A program made the translations under genes and the position numbers. The notes beneath the pieces are model-generated. The model was not told where the DNA came from. It made no database searches and saw nothing but the letters and a program-made list of their open reading frames with translations. Shown piece after piece: positions 10,695-22,250 of a stretch of DNA of 64,000 nucleotides (position 1 is its first letter; the number at the start of each line of letters is the position of its first letter). The stretch comes from Saturnia japonica. Its lineage: Eukaryota > Arthropoda > Insecta > Lepidoptera > Saturniidae. The stretch spans positions 2,294,001 through 2,358,000 of the forward strand of contig CM065323.1 in NCBI GenBank assembly GCA_033032175.1. Reading direction: 5' to 3'.

Positions 10695-12318
10695 GTAATA
10701 AGACAATTTCTAATATCTGTTTTTATTAAATGGATTTTGCTGAAAATATGCACGCGCACTTTTTCTAATTATGCCTGTCTTGAAACCAAATGTAGTCAAC
10801 TTTTGGAGTTGTAGACCCGATGAAAACGAAACAGATTTGTTTCTCTAATTTTTGATTTATTTAGCATGCGATTTGAGATTTCAGCAACCAGAGAGCTTGA
10901 TGAATATAATGCGCACTTTGCTTTCTTGGTAATTTTAAAATCTGGCTACTCCTTTAGTAAAATTATTAGGGTTAAATTAGGGTATTATTGTGAATAATTA
11001 GAGTAAAATTCTGAAACGTACTAGAACTTCTACTACCATTGCATAAAAATACATTTTTACACCTGTTTCAGTTAGTGCAAAAGAAATAAGAAAACAATAT
11101 TTCATCATTAGTGCATTATGGATAATCATAAAAAAATCATCTTAGCGGGGATTCTCCAGTCAACGAATAAAGATACATTTGATGATGAGGCAATGAATCT
11201 AGTCATGTGCATGAACATAATATATTGTTTTATAATTAGTATTTTTGATTTGTATATGGGACGCTGGCAGACACTATTGTTGAAATCTCGTAAAAAAGCG
11301 TACGAGTTTTTTTTTGCTCGTTTACAGAACTGCAAAATATCCTAAAAGTACGAGATTTCTCGTACGTCTGGCAACGCATGTTATGATTCATCTGTGTGCA
11401 AAAGCACCCCCACCTATTTTTTTACAGCGTTCTTTGTTTTCAATCTTCCCATTACGTAATAGGCAATGACGAAACGTAAAAGTTGTATTATAGGTTATAA
11501 AATTATGTGTAGAACATAAAAATAGTGTTATTGTATTTTAGCTATGTGTATCAAGATTTATAATATTACCAGGTATTGATTTTATTTGCATATCATTTTT
11601 TTTTAAATATTTGTTATTTGAAAAGCTATGTATGTAAACTACATAAAACCTTTTTTGTGTACCTTTTGACTTTTATTTCATTTGATTCTAATATTACATT
11701 TAAAATGTGGTAAAACTTGAGAAATAGTCTCTAATATACTAATTATAATAAATCAGTATATTACAAATACAAAAGTTCAAGTTTTTAGCAGTACGTATAT
11801 TTAGTCGAAGTAGGTATAGTATAACCTATAATTATAAAATTGTTTTTTTTTTTTTTTTTTTTTTTTTTTCGAATTAACTAGACTCTTAGGTTTTTGGGTC
11901 TTGGAGCCAATAGAGGCTTTCAAAGCTTCACCAGGCTTGAGTAATATTGTAGGATGAACAATAAATAGTTTTATTTAAGCGCCATCTCTTAGAATGAATG
12001 AGTACGAGTACCTTACTATACCTCTAATAACTTCGTAATTGATTACTAATAACTGATTATCCGTCTCCACACAGATGGCGCTATGAATGAAGTTTTTACT
12101 GAATCTTTTATTTTTGTTTTATTTGGATTTAATTATTGTATTTATTTAGAAATGATATAAAATACATTTCATAAATTATCATACATTTTTACTTCATGTC
12201 ATTTATTTTTGAAATGCCTTTATATACTTCAGTATTCATACGGGAAATATGTACACATTATAGGCAGGTATATATAAAACACTATAGGGCGAGCATCCTC
12301 CGCGGACGCTTCGTCGTA
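10695..12318. other. Unassigned; poly-T and short palindromes
   Basis: A pure T run of about 26 bases sits at 11844-11869. GTACGAGATTTCTCGTAC at 11348-11365 is a near-perfect hairpin. AGCGCCATCT at about 11968 is inverted at about 12075 (AGATGGCGCT), making a 110-base hairpin-like stretch. No gene is seen. Confidence 0.35.
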
Positions 12319-12580
12319 CATAATATAACATAACGCCTGTATTTCCCGAAGGGTTAGGCAGAGGTGTACTAATGTACACCCACAATTCGCCGAGTATGTT
12401 TTTTAGGTCCCATGTAATAGGGGGCGAGCCTATTGCCATTAATCGGGCACGAAACCAAACTCCGAGCTGCTACTAAGATTATCATAGGAAAAACCCTATA
12501 ACACTTTGCTCGACCTGGGATTCGAACCCAGGGTCTCGCTCATAGCAGTCGCGCTTACGACCACTAGGCTAACGAGGCAG
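12319..12580 (-). repeat. SINE family 1, near full-length copy
   Basis: Read on the minus strand, it opens with a tRNA-like head: TTAGCCTAGTGGTCG at the A-box position, and GGTTCGAATCC as B-box at about 12515-12525. A unique body with GGCAATAGGCTCGCCCCC and GGGACCTAAAAAACATACTC follows, then a tail ending TATGTTATAT. The order is the same in copies at 43042 and 53338. The head lacks a paired acceptor stem, so this is a pol III retroposon, not a tRNA gene. Confidence 0.8.
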
Positions 12581-13972
12581 TTATTACCTAAAGGTTATAG
12601 TCACACGATATGTATATAATTCATTATTATGTATAATACAGCATGTCCTTGAACGTACTATCGGGCTGAAATGCCGCGGGTGCAGCGCCGCGTCAAGTTT
12701 TCTTATTGCGTGCGGTACTTTATACATTTGTAGGTATCTATTTGGGTCGTGTTTTTATATTTAATAATAATTTCGTATATTAAATATTAATAGTTTTATT
12801 TCTACGTTATAATATAATATATTTTAACATATAAAAAATATTTTATTGTACCGCAATGACGAATTTTTTTTATTTTTTTTTTATTTTTTATTTATATATT
12901 ATTATATGGTGTACCTGTGCCTATAAAATCTTTACAAAAAAAAATACCGATTGAGTCAATCTACTCAAAGGAGACGCCTAAGGAGAGTGCATAAGGTTAG
13001 ATTTTCTATGTTTTTGGAATTTCCAATTTTCATTTTTTTTCCAAAATGAAGTAGACTTACTTATCAAGGTGCTTGAGTGGTTAAACTAAAGAGAGTTTAT
13101 ATACTTAATAAAATATAAAACAAAAAAGTACAAATGAAAACCAAACAAAATGCTGTACAATGAAATTCATAAGTTAAAAGTTAGGGTACTTTAACCAGCG
13201 TCTCTGTCTCAGCGTAATTTAACGATAGCAGCAAATCAAAAATTAGTTTTTTTGCTTCATATATTGAAAAATCTTTAAGGTTACTGCAGTATTACAACCA
13301 AACACATAAGCCAACATGCTGTTCAAACTTACAAGCATTATCAAATATTAGTAGGTTATTAATGCGCATGATAGCTCTCTTAAGGTATATTGAAGAGCTC
13401 ATTAATCGGGACATCTTAGTGAAATGCTGACCACGGATATTCCCTGTAGAGTGGGCTTGACGCGTGGCCATAAAAACGGCGTTAAGTGCTTGTTTAGTGT
13501 CATGCCGGTGGTATAGTTGGAAGATTAAACGTAAGATTCGTAGTAAATGTACAATGTACCTTGTCTGACGAGGATTTGTTAAAACAGTTGCTAAATTAAC
13601 TTTGCTTGTACAATTCAGTTTGTAAAATAATAGAATTTCTTATAAACTAAATCGATTTCTTAAGATGTGCAATTCTTTAACATAAAAGGTTGTTTTTTTT
13701 TTTAAATGTAGTAGGTATATATCGTTTTTGTTTTTGCGAATGTTCATGAAAGGTAGAGCAAAGAGAAATTTCTTTGGAGATTTCTAGTGATACCTATGGT
13801 ATTACAAGTATCCGTAGGCTACGGTAGCCGCTTAACATCAGATGGGCAGTATGTTTTTTGTCATATTTGTAGTATTAAAAAAATAAAATAAATAACTGTA
13901 TACAAACTTATTATAGTGTGTTTAACAAAGTTAACAAAAAAGTGGTATTAAAAGAATTATAGTATTTTTAAC
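12581..13972. other. Unassigned AT-rich sequence
   Basis: Contains A/T runs near 12865-12905 and a small GC patch at 12665-12690 (GCCGCGGGTGCAGCGCCGCG). No frame of note. Confidence 0.35.
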
Positions 13973-14190
13973 TAACTTCAAAAAATGACGGAGGTTCTTA
14001 ATTCGAATGTATATTTTTTTATGGACTGTAACTTCTTTGTTTTTGAACCGATTTGGATGATTCTTTATTCGTAGGAAAGGGGATACCTCAAGGATGGTCC
14101 CATTTTAGTTTCATTCTCGTTGGACCTTAAACTTCGATGATCCACCAGGGAACTGTTCAAAATCATTAAAGTTGTTTTTTTTTTATTGTT
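13973..14190 (+). repeat. Interspersed repeat family R, copy 1
   Basis: Landmarks are GGAGGTTCTTAATTCGAATG, GAACCGATTTGGATGATTC, GGGATACCTCAAGG, CTTCGATGATCCACCAGGGA and a final T run. The same ordered blocks recur at 28008-28260 and 62900-63125 (plus) and at 27838-27990 and 50462-50620 (minus). Similar dispersed elements are common in lepidopteran genomes. No protein is encoded. Confidence 0.7.
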
Positions 14191-16129
14191 TCTTTAAATA
14201 TACACAAATGATGATAACACAGTAATAAGTATATCCTATCAGAATGCATAGCAATCACAAAATAACAACATCCGAAGAAAATTGAAAACCCTCAATAATA
14301 AAACAGTGGAAAATCTATTCTTTTTTCACAAATTGTCATTGAGGAGCATTGCAAACGAGAATTAATTCTTTTAACTATGATACGGAAGATTTTAGTTTTA
14401 TGAAGATATGTAATAAAATTTAGTATACAAGTATTGTTGCATCATGTAATTTAAAGTGTACTTAGGAGTGTAAAGTTAACAAAAGTAATATGTTATGTAG
14501 ATAGCAGTACAGCAAAAGTTCTTCAAGTTTCAAAGTTTCAATGCAAGTAAACTCAGCTATTTTCTCTACAACTTATGACATTCGAAAATTTAATGATATT
14601 GAAGTACCACTTTGATATTCATAATACAAGAAGTATACATTTGCAAAAATGCCAGTTTTCGATATAATTCTAAGCATTGACAATATCTCAATTAACCGCT
14701 AAATTAACGGCTCAACTAGAAATCCATCGCTGTCGTGAAAGCTGACTCTACGTTATTGGTAAACAGGCTGCACTAAGTTCTTCCTACGTGCCTTTCATTG
14801 GTTTCGTCTCAAAGACTCTACTCAGGCAGTTTTATTTTTGGTTCATTAACCGTAGTCCTTCCACTTTACAAGTTGTATTGATAAGTTTCATGAATGTTTC
14901 GTTTATTATTTTTTGTATAGGTAGTATAAAAGTTACAATTCAATTAAATGTCACAGTTATATAAAAATATTTAATTTAATAAAAGTCACTTGTCCTAGTG
15001 TCTGAGTTCTGATAAATCATGGATATTATGTTATGGGTTATAAGTGTTATTTGCGAAAGAATTAAATAGCGTGGAGACAAATTCGCCATATAGGTTTTCA
15101 TAATATAGCCAATAATTCCATTAACTTTTATTTTGATTCTAATGTCCCATTATCACGTGCGAAATAATTATTTTCGAAAAAGTATATTTAAAAAAAAACT
15201 TTATTTGAACCTTCCCATCAATATGAAGCTAATCGCATCAGAGACTTCAGCAATGAGAAAAAGAATTTTAAAAATCCTAAAGGCAAAAATAATATAAACG
15301 CGTGTTCCACTTGAGAATATTTCTGCATCTAAGCACTTAAGCCTTATATAGCATTCTCCTTGATCATCAAGAAAATCTTGCAAAATGTCTTTAATATTTT
15401 TCTCATTAGGTATAATTTGGTACGAGTAGACATTTCTGACAGAATTTGAACCATATTTTTACTTGAAGCGGTCGTTCAGTTGATTCGAGGGTGTAAGGTT
15501 TGAACTATAAGCGGGTTTGGTATCATAAGTTTTTAAGACCTTATAGCAGGGTTGCTTAAACCTTGACCCTTGGACTATATATTGCCCTACCTAGATATTT
15601 AAATCTGTCCGCCAAATATTATTAAGCTATCATTAATCGAACACTTTGTTCATTTTAAATACCTATCATTTTTTTATTTAAATATAGCATGTCAGTGAGT
15701 AAGTATTTATCACCTCTAAAATTTATTGGGAAGCCTTTTCTTAAAGTGAAATAACATGCAATTCATTTTTTGGTCTTTCTGTATAATAATGTTTATAAAA
15801 TATCTTACTCTTACATTGTGACCATTGGACATAAGTATATAGTCATCTTTTCATCAAACTGTAAGAAGAATGTTCGTAGCTGAATATTTAAATGCCTCTA
15901 AAACATTTAGAAAACTTTTGCCTAGTATTTAATTTATATACATATGTTTCACACCGTCAGTTAAAGGTCTATTTGAACATTACAGATTATGTGATAAGTA
16001 CAAAGTACGGTAACATTATTGCTAACAGCAATATCTTCCAGGCTCACCTTTAGATCGATGTGCTACAGAAATAAAATTAGTTGTGATATGGGTGTAATGA
16101 GAAGAACGTAGTGGAAAAAAATAAACACC
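14191..16129. other. Unassigned AT-rich sequence
   Basis: The longest frame is 60 codons (15201-15383, minus) with no resemblance to a known protein. A mixed-composition patch at about 14700-14830 has no motif I recognise. Confidence 0.35.
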
Positions 16130-16345
16130 TAAATGGACGTTTATCTCAAATCACATTATGCTATAAACTAAGCCACTGGTTGCTTTCTTCCTACAATATC
16201 GAGACTTTCAAACGAGACTTGAGAAAGCATTTCCGAAGGGATAACGGCGAAGACGGCTGATGCAATTTATCATCGACGGTTGCCGTTGTTATGGACAGCA
16301 TCGTATTTATCATCAGGTGCTACTCAATCATTACACTAGTCCAAT
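16130..16345 (+). pseudogene. Probable LINE C-terminus and 3' tail
   Basis: A frame through 16198-16260 reads NIETFKRDLRKHFRRDNGEDG and then stops. It resembles the TFKR-L-KHF endings of several non-LTR reverse transcriptases. A tail with ATCATCGACGGTTGCCG and CATCATCAGGTG follows, a pattern common at LINE 3' ends in moths. Only about 20 codons support the call, so it is tentative. Confidence 0.4.
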
Positions 16346-16859
16346 AAAGTAAACCGAAATAATAAAAGTCATGATACTGCTTTTGCCTTACAGCATACGT
16401 ATTCTGTTTGAGGAGATAATTTTCTTCTTAATTACCCCCCTGCAAAATGGCGTGTCTAAATGGGCCATTGGAACGTGTCACACATTTCTGTAGGGTTCAC
16501 TGGTTCCGGCAAAGATATTAGAAGTTTTTTTAATTTTAAAATTGGGCCAAACAATTGTCATTGACCTCATTTTCAAAAGTTTTTGTGGAAATAATTAGGC
16601 GTTTTGTATAATTATGGAGTTTTATAAAAGATGATTAACTTAGTGTAACTTCAGTTAGAACTGATGTAACCTGCTGGCATTCATGTTCTTTGTTTCAATT
16701 GGCATCGCAGTAATATTTGCAAGTGTCATTGTTTTATTTGCATAGAGGTAAAATATCGGACAAACCTCAATGTCATTTACATCTTCTTCGACGATAAAGC
16801 CATTGTTCAAAATGCAACGTCTCAAAGAATAAAAAAACAGCAGCACGTGTACTGCTGGT

Positions 16860-17125
16860 TTATGATAGAAATAATGTGAGGCTTTTTTGCCTCCGCAGTC
16901 ATTAACATTTTTTATCGTACTGCCTCAGTAAATCCTTTCATTTGAGACCTATCAAATTGGGGTGCATAAAAAATAAATGCTCCTCCATCTTTGAGAGTCC
17001 GCCATTTAAGATTTAGAATGACGTCACTTGATAACCATGCAATGCCGTCCAAATAAGCGTGTAAGCAAAATTTCAGCTCAATCGGTTGGGGATAACCGAA
17101 TTAAAATACCGTTATACTAACAAAG
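16860..17125. repeat. Possible interspersed repeat remnant
   Basis: Blocks such as GACCTATCAAATTGGGGTGC, AATGACGTCACTTGATAACC and TTTCAGCTCAATCGGTTGGG look like a dispersed noncoding element I associate with lepidopteran genomes. No second copy lies in this window, so this rests on recall. Confidence 0.35.
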
Positions 17126-17995
17126 CAAGTTAAATAATAGCTTGTAAAAGTAGTTTCCAGGTATTAGCGACGTTGAGCGATTTTTGGTAGGAGAAAAACT
17201 TATTGGTTCGCAAGACCTTTGCGTCACCGATGACTTCGACTTACTCGTGACGTATTGCGCTTGCGTCAGACTAGTGACGCGTAGTATAGCGGCATGTGTA
17301 TACACTAATACAGTGTATACTCAACTGTATCATATGTGTGTTTGACTTTTTGCATGGGTAAAATCTTGTGATTTCGCGTCACCGACATGTTCTGCAATAA
17401 TTCTAATTATAACTGATTTAAAATTCAAAATTGAGTTTTCACTTCTGTCGGCAATCCTTATGACTATCTCTGTTTTTTTCTTTTAAACCGTTGTGCTAAC
17501 CTAACTCTCTGGGCTTCGAGTGAATACCAGCGCTCGAGGACTTATCCCCTCCAGCATATAATGCTGACACGAAACCCATTTGTTACACACACACGAATTA
17601 ACCGTAAACACAAAACAACAAAATATGCAACAATACGAAATCTTTTGTTTTTATTTTACTTTTTTCCGTTATTTTTATTGTTATTATTTATTAAGCTTAT
17701 TTTACTTTTATGTGAGTGTAACAAATTAATTTATTTTCTTTCTTTTCTATTCCAACTTATGGACCTTGCTTTGTTAGAGATAGATACGAACAATTATAAT
17801 ACTTGGAGCAAGCTCTTTATTCTTTTCAATTATGGTAAGAGAAGGAAATAGCATCATGTAATACTCTGTAATGTTGGAACAGGGTTTTATGTGTTATTTT
17901 TTGGAACAGGAACATGTGGATCAGGTCTCTTATTTTACCTGTTGCATACCGCTATTACACTTAAATCCGTTGACGCTTCACAATCCCTAAAGACT
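17126..17995. other. Unassigned sequence
   Basis: A 96-codon frame at 17561-17851 is dominated by F and L from T-rich DNA and shows no family signature. Nothing else is evident. Confidence 0.35.
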
Positions 17996-18322
17996 CCTCT
18001 GTCTGTACAAGCAATGAGTCTTGCCAACCATGACGTATGGTGCCGAGATAAGGACGCTCACCGTTGGCGGTACCAAATTACAATATTGAATCTCAAAAAT
18101 GTCGAGAACGTACGCCGAACTAAGGTTTGCGATGTTGCTGGATAGATTATCACAAAACTAAAATGGAATTGGGGAAGACAAGTTGCCAGGCAGAGTGACG
18201 GTAGGTGGACTAAAGCGTTGACGGACCACAGAGTATATTTTGAGCCAGCTCGTTGGGTGGACGACATTGTAAAAATCGCGGAAAAAACATCGATAAGATT
18301 AACTCAGGATCGTGATGAGTGA
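17996..18322 (+). pseudogene. RTE-like endonuclease-reverse transcriptase C-terminus
   Basis: From about 18018 one frame reads VLPTMTYGAEIRTLTVGG, the hallmark motif after the polymerase core of RTE-type elements. After a frameshift the next gives TKLKWNWGRQVARQSDGRWT and then ARWVDDIVKIAEK with LTQDRDE. This matches the order LKW-WAGH-ARR-DGRW, RW-DDIVK and AQDR that I know from this group. Frameshifts and stops make it dead. It is a third RTE subfamily, distinct from those at 38.5 and 51.2 kb. Confidence 0.75.
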
Positions 18323-19447
18323 CGTACAAATTGAGAAGCCCAAGCTCAATAGCTACACTGGGCAGCTAGACATAGCTTCTATTTGCCACAAGATACACGG
18401 TACTCTTTTATATGAATATTAAATTTACGTTTGGCTTCCAATTTTATAACCATTTTTGTGTTTTAAATAAAGAGATAAATATTGTGACATTAATAAATAA
18501 TATAATCGACACCTCCAATATATATCATCATAACTGTATCTTGTTAAAGTTTACAGTACTGTCAAATTAAAATATCAAATAAGTTGAATAAGTTAAACAG
18601 TATGTAATATTCTAGTAATATTTATCTATCTGTTGACCATTCTAAGTAGTTTTATGTCTTTATTTGACTTTACGATCATCATAAAGCTATGTCCAAATTT
18701 TCAATTGGCCGTATCGTACTGTACTGTAAAAATTATAGTAAAATATATAATAATTATGATTTTCAATATACAAAATGGATATATGAATATATTTTTGACG
18801 ACAATAAATCGTTTAGTTCGAATGCGTTTAGATGAAATAAATAGGCAATAAGATGAATAACAATTTTTAATCCGAACAGTGTTTAGAATAATTGAATATT
18901 TAACTCTAGTATTAATTTACACCACACAATATATTTGTCAAATGTATTTAATGGAAAAAAAATGTTTTCTATTTTCGTCTAGTTCGGGATATTTTGCGCG
19001 AGCCTAACCCACGCTAGGTTGGTTAAAAAAAATTATAATTTACTATAGAGTTTCTACTAAAAACCAAGCCTGGTGAATCCGTAAAAGCCTTCTAAGGCTT
19101 CAGGGATTTTAAGGTTAACAGTATAAGTCATATAGAAAAATACAAACACTAAAATCATTCAAACAAATCAAGTGCTCAGTTAGGAGAGAAAAGGAAAAAG
19201 CTCAGTAGTGGAATTCGAATTTGGCAGAGAAAAAAAAACCGATACCGTTTTCGTACAAATTACAAGAACAATATGAAATACGTCCTGAACCTTGTACAAA
19301 AGCAATCCGTTTATCAATAGGGGAAAACATCTGGAAGAGATAAATTTCCTTTCTCCGTAAACGTGAAGTGTTAAGACTCTGCGGACTCTAGTAGGATGAC
19401 CACATTGTGGTCAGTTCATTTTTTTAATATAAACATTGCATTACATA
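18323..19447. other. Unassigned AT-rich sequence
   Basis: No frame above 72 codons, no repeat and no palindrome of note. Confidence 0.35.
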
Positions 19448-19588
19448 CTAGAAAAGCCCTACTACCTTGCTTATGGTTTCATTACGATGTTTTTCTTCAC
19501 CAAAAGCTCATGCTCATTGCAGGGATTTGAACTCAAGTTAATCAACACGGAGTCCATACACGCTACCAACTGAGTCATCACTGCTTCA
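19448..19588 (-). repeat. SINE family 2, 5' part
   Basis: Minus-strand reading: GATGACTCAGTTGGTAGCG (A-box-like), GAGTTCAAATCCC (B-box, 19522-19534), then GAAAAACATCGTAATGAAACC. The last block recurs at 62292-62320 as GAAAACATCGTGATGAAACC. It is cut short after CTTTTCTAG. Promoter boxes place it among tRNA-derived SINEs. Confidence 0.65.
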
Positions 19589-20689
19589 CTTCAAAACGTG
19601 TTTCAAACAATTTGGTTGAGGCGTCGTCTCTAATAAGTAATGGAGGAACATGGTGTAAAGTTCCACATCCACCATTGAAAAGGGAGGATCCTCCGACCTG
19701 ATGGGTGTTATGTCTGGCGGGCTGCTGCCCGACGGTTGTTGTCGGGTTCTTGTATGTATGTTCAATTGCTGGGTTAATATTAATATCGCGATGTAGGATG
19801 CGTCAGTTATGGTGAGGATAGATGTCGCTACAGTAATATACCTCAATGAAACACAAACCATTGTACAAGTGGTACTACAGCCTCAAGTAAGCAAGGTCTC
19901 TCTTGAGACTTAAAGTTCAATACCGTTTATGAGTTTCGGATCATCAACAATTCTAACATCACATCTTTTAGTCTAGGTAAATGTAAACAATGCATGTTAA
20001 AAAAACAAATTGATAAGCCTAATCGAGTTTTTTGAGGGCCTTTCTCGATAAGTGGGATTTCTTGCGCAACAATGGTAATGTGTTAACATATATAAGTGTC
20101 CTCTTAATTTCTCAGGTCCTCAATTGAGTAAAATATTTTTGGTTTTTTGTTTGAATAAATTAATATCATTGGTTATTGTAGGAAGAATTAAAATTACATA
20201 ACAAATGTATAGTACACGATCGTTGGCATTTGTTTTTACGATAAAATACTTTATATTTATACTGTTATGTAATTAATATAAATATTATAATTAATTCTAT
20301 CAAAACTACAATAAGTGGATGCCATCTTAATCGTCAACTGAACGAATCCACTAACCTCAATCCCAACCCAGGAAAAATAACGATTCATCGATTTATGAAT
20401 GAGTCTTAAAAAAAATCAGTTTATTAAAATTGCAAATCTAACATTAACATTTTTCTTAAAATTCCACGCTGTTGAAGCTCCATGCTGATATAAGACAACA
20501 TTAAAATAATGATAGTTGTTATCTGATTTATAGGCTTCATATCCAGCAAAGACATGCGAGGTAACTAGGCGGTGTGCGAGGAAAAAATCTACCAATATGA
20601 TTACTTCATTTTCCAAACCTCGCATAGTACAGTCCTGGTAGAAAAGAGTTTGCGAAGCCTAGGTATTTGTACAAACGATTAAATCGGAA
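19589..20689. other. Unassigned sequence
   Basis: Short frames only (up to 91 codons, 19586-19861 minus, starting next to the SINE). No recognised element. Confidence 0.35.
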
Positions 20690-20890
20690 GATGAGAGAGA
20701 GATGTGTGTAGAAAAGTTCAGCGCATAGTTGAAAAGAGTCCACTACGCATCCTCGAACTATTCAGCTACACAGTTTCACAGCTTCGCTACACATCCTCGT
20801 ACCACGTAAGCTCCTAGCACAAATTTAATGGAAACCGTCATATTATTTCACAGCACCACTACAAATCCTCACACCACATAATTACTTCGC
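20690..20890. repeat. Degenerate internally repetitive stretch
   Basis: CTACGCATCCTCG, CTACACATCCTCGTACCAC and CTACAAATCCTCACACCAC occur at roughly 50-100-base steps, with TTTCACAG between them. It lies directly before the MITE at 20919 and may be a decayed relative of it. Confidence 0.4.
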
Positions 20891-20918
20891 ATATCTCTGG
20901 TGAATATATAAAGACTTA

Positions 20919-21058
20919 GGCTACCTGTCCACTGAAACGAAGCGGAGCGGAGCTGTGAAATTTCCAACCAATAGAATTGCATAAATATCTAGAGATGCAA
21001 TTCTATTGGTTTAAATTTTTTCAACTCTGCTACGCTCCTCTTTGGTTGCCAGGCAGCC
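20919..21058. mobile_element. 140-bp hairpin MITE, PIF/Harbinger type
   Basis: The ends are GGCTACCTGTCCAC and, inverted, GTTGCCAGGCAGCC. TTA flanks both sides (20916-20918 and 21059-21061), the target duplication typical of PIF/Harbinger elements. The arms are complementary almost to the centre: CCAATAGAATTGCAT at 20968-20982 is perfectly inverted at 20995-21009. Nothing is encoded. The superfamily call rests on the 3-bp TTA duplication and the GG start. Confidence 0.75.
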
Positions 21059-21061
21059 TTA

Positions 21062-21461
21062 GATTGAAACATTTTAACTTCTTTTTACACTGTAAAAGCC
21101 TTTATATTAAAAGCTGAATACTTTATTGACTAAATAAAATGACATGAAACTTGTGGTCACTCTAATAGTCTTGACAATAAGACTAAAATCCGATTAACGG
21201 TTTTGAAGCCAAGATTTCTATTAACAAAGGATAAATAGGAAAGATAGGGATATTTTAGATTTCCTTCGATAAACGTTTCTTACAAAATATCCGAGTTTAT
21301 TTGAAAGTATTCGAATTATAGTAAACCTGTATACTAAAAGTTAACTTTTAGTAAACTTTTCAAATAAGAAGAAAACTGTATAACCGACATCTTATTTTGC
21401 AGGCAACTTCAGGAAAAAATGTACGATCGGAAAAACAATAGCTTGTGCAAATTATACTATA
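21062..21461. other. Unassigned; perfect 20-bp palindrome
   Basis: ACTAAAAGTTAACTTTTAGT at 21333-21352 is a perfect palindrome. The rest is featureless AT-rich DNA. Confidence 0.4.
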
Positions 21462-21830
21462 CTAGCGATCGCCCTAAACTCGAAATTCGACCAGAGACTT
21501 TTTGATCATAGACTATTTTCTGTTTGACATTTGCAGTATTCATGAACCTAAACAATGAGTATTATCTACATCACTTGCTGTCACTTTTCCTTGAGTGACA
21601 ACGTCAATATTTTAGGGGTGGGGGAGGGGGGTGGGTCTAAGTTCAATGGCACTTGTCGGGTTAGGATTCAGTATTAAATTAATTAATTCAATATATTAGT
21701 AACAGATATTATAGATAAATTTTAGCTTTCTGCACTCCTCCATATAAAATTTAACCATGCCAAATCCCACAGTCTTCGGTGCACGCTATACGCTTAAAAA
21801 AGTACCGAAAGCTTTTGTTTAATATATAGA
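21462..21830 (-). mobile_element. Nonautonomous Helitron-like element, copy c
   Basis: On the minus strand it starts TCTATATATTAA after A and ends GCGATCGCTAG before T, exactly as the copy at 7376-7734. The body matches in order, with one G-rich expansion at about 21617-21634 (GGGGTGGGGGAGGGGGGTGG). It is the longest of the three copies (369 bp). No protein. Confidence 0.75.
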
Positions 21831-22154
21831 TACCATGTGCCGGCATAAATGTATAAAATAAAAATACTTGCATCTTAATTAACAATAAAAAAGACAGTTA
21901 CATAATATTGTGTTACAAGAGCGTTACAATTTTAGATGTTCCTACTTAGATTTACAGCAATTGTTTATTACGCTATATTTTCAAATATGGTAGAAATGCA
22001 TCTCAATAGTGCGTAAAATACTATAAAAATATATACTTTAAGTAAATTATTAATTTTATTGTTGTAATGCAATTTTTTTTTCACATTCATATTATGTTAT
22101 GAAAGGTAATTTCATAAAACCCTTACCGTTTACACCTACCAACATTTATCTCTG

Positions 22155-22250
22155 CATCACCTAATGGTTGACTGGCAGAGAATGCCATAGGCATTAAGTC
22201 CGCCATTGTGTATTTAACGCATAATGTGTAAATAAATAAATAAATAATTA
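22155..22250 (+). repeat. LINE 3' terminus with TAAA tail
   Basis: GTTGACTGGCAGAGAATGCC, then GGCATTAAGTCCGCC and a tail of AATAAATAAATAAATAA, is a 3' end I associate with a very common lepidopteran LINE. It is 5'-truncated to about 95 bases. Confidence 0.6.

Larger units (their letters stand above)
8670..13084. other. 4.4-kb span bounded by inverted TTAA-ended sequences
   Basis: TTAACCACTCAAGCACC at 8670-8686 is matched perfectly in inverted orientation at 13068-13084. TTAA at the outer edge is the target site of piggyBac-type transposons, whose terminal repeats start with CC. No transposase frame is visible. The interior is a patchwork of SINE and Helitron-like pieces and unassigned AT-rich DNA, and homology between the ends fades beyond 17 bases. 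Chance pairing is possible in a window this large. Confidence 0.25.

Noticed and set aside
10338..11380. hAT-type element with CAGGGTTGCCAGA ends
   Set aside because: The right end matches only 10-11 bases and no 8-bp target duplication is present; a Helitron-like end lies inside.
12285..12296. ACTATAGGGCGA, as in a T7 promoter, possible vector contamination
   Set aside because: Only 12 bases match, the upstream part of the promoter is absent, and the surroundings are ordinary insect repeat DNA. Chance or repeat sequence is the better reading.
20690..20890. CRISPR-like spaced repeats
   Set aside because: Units are imperfect, irregularly spaced and in a eukaryotic context; more like decayed transposon sequence.
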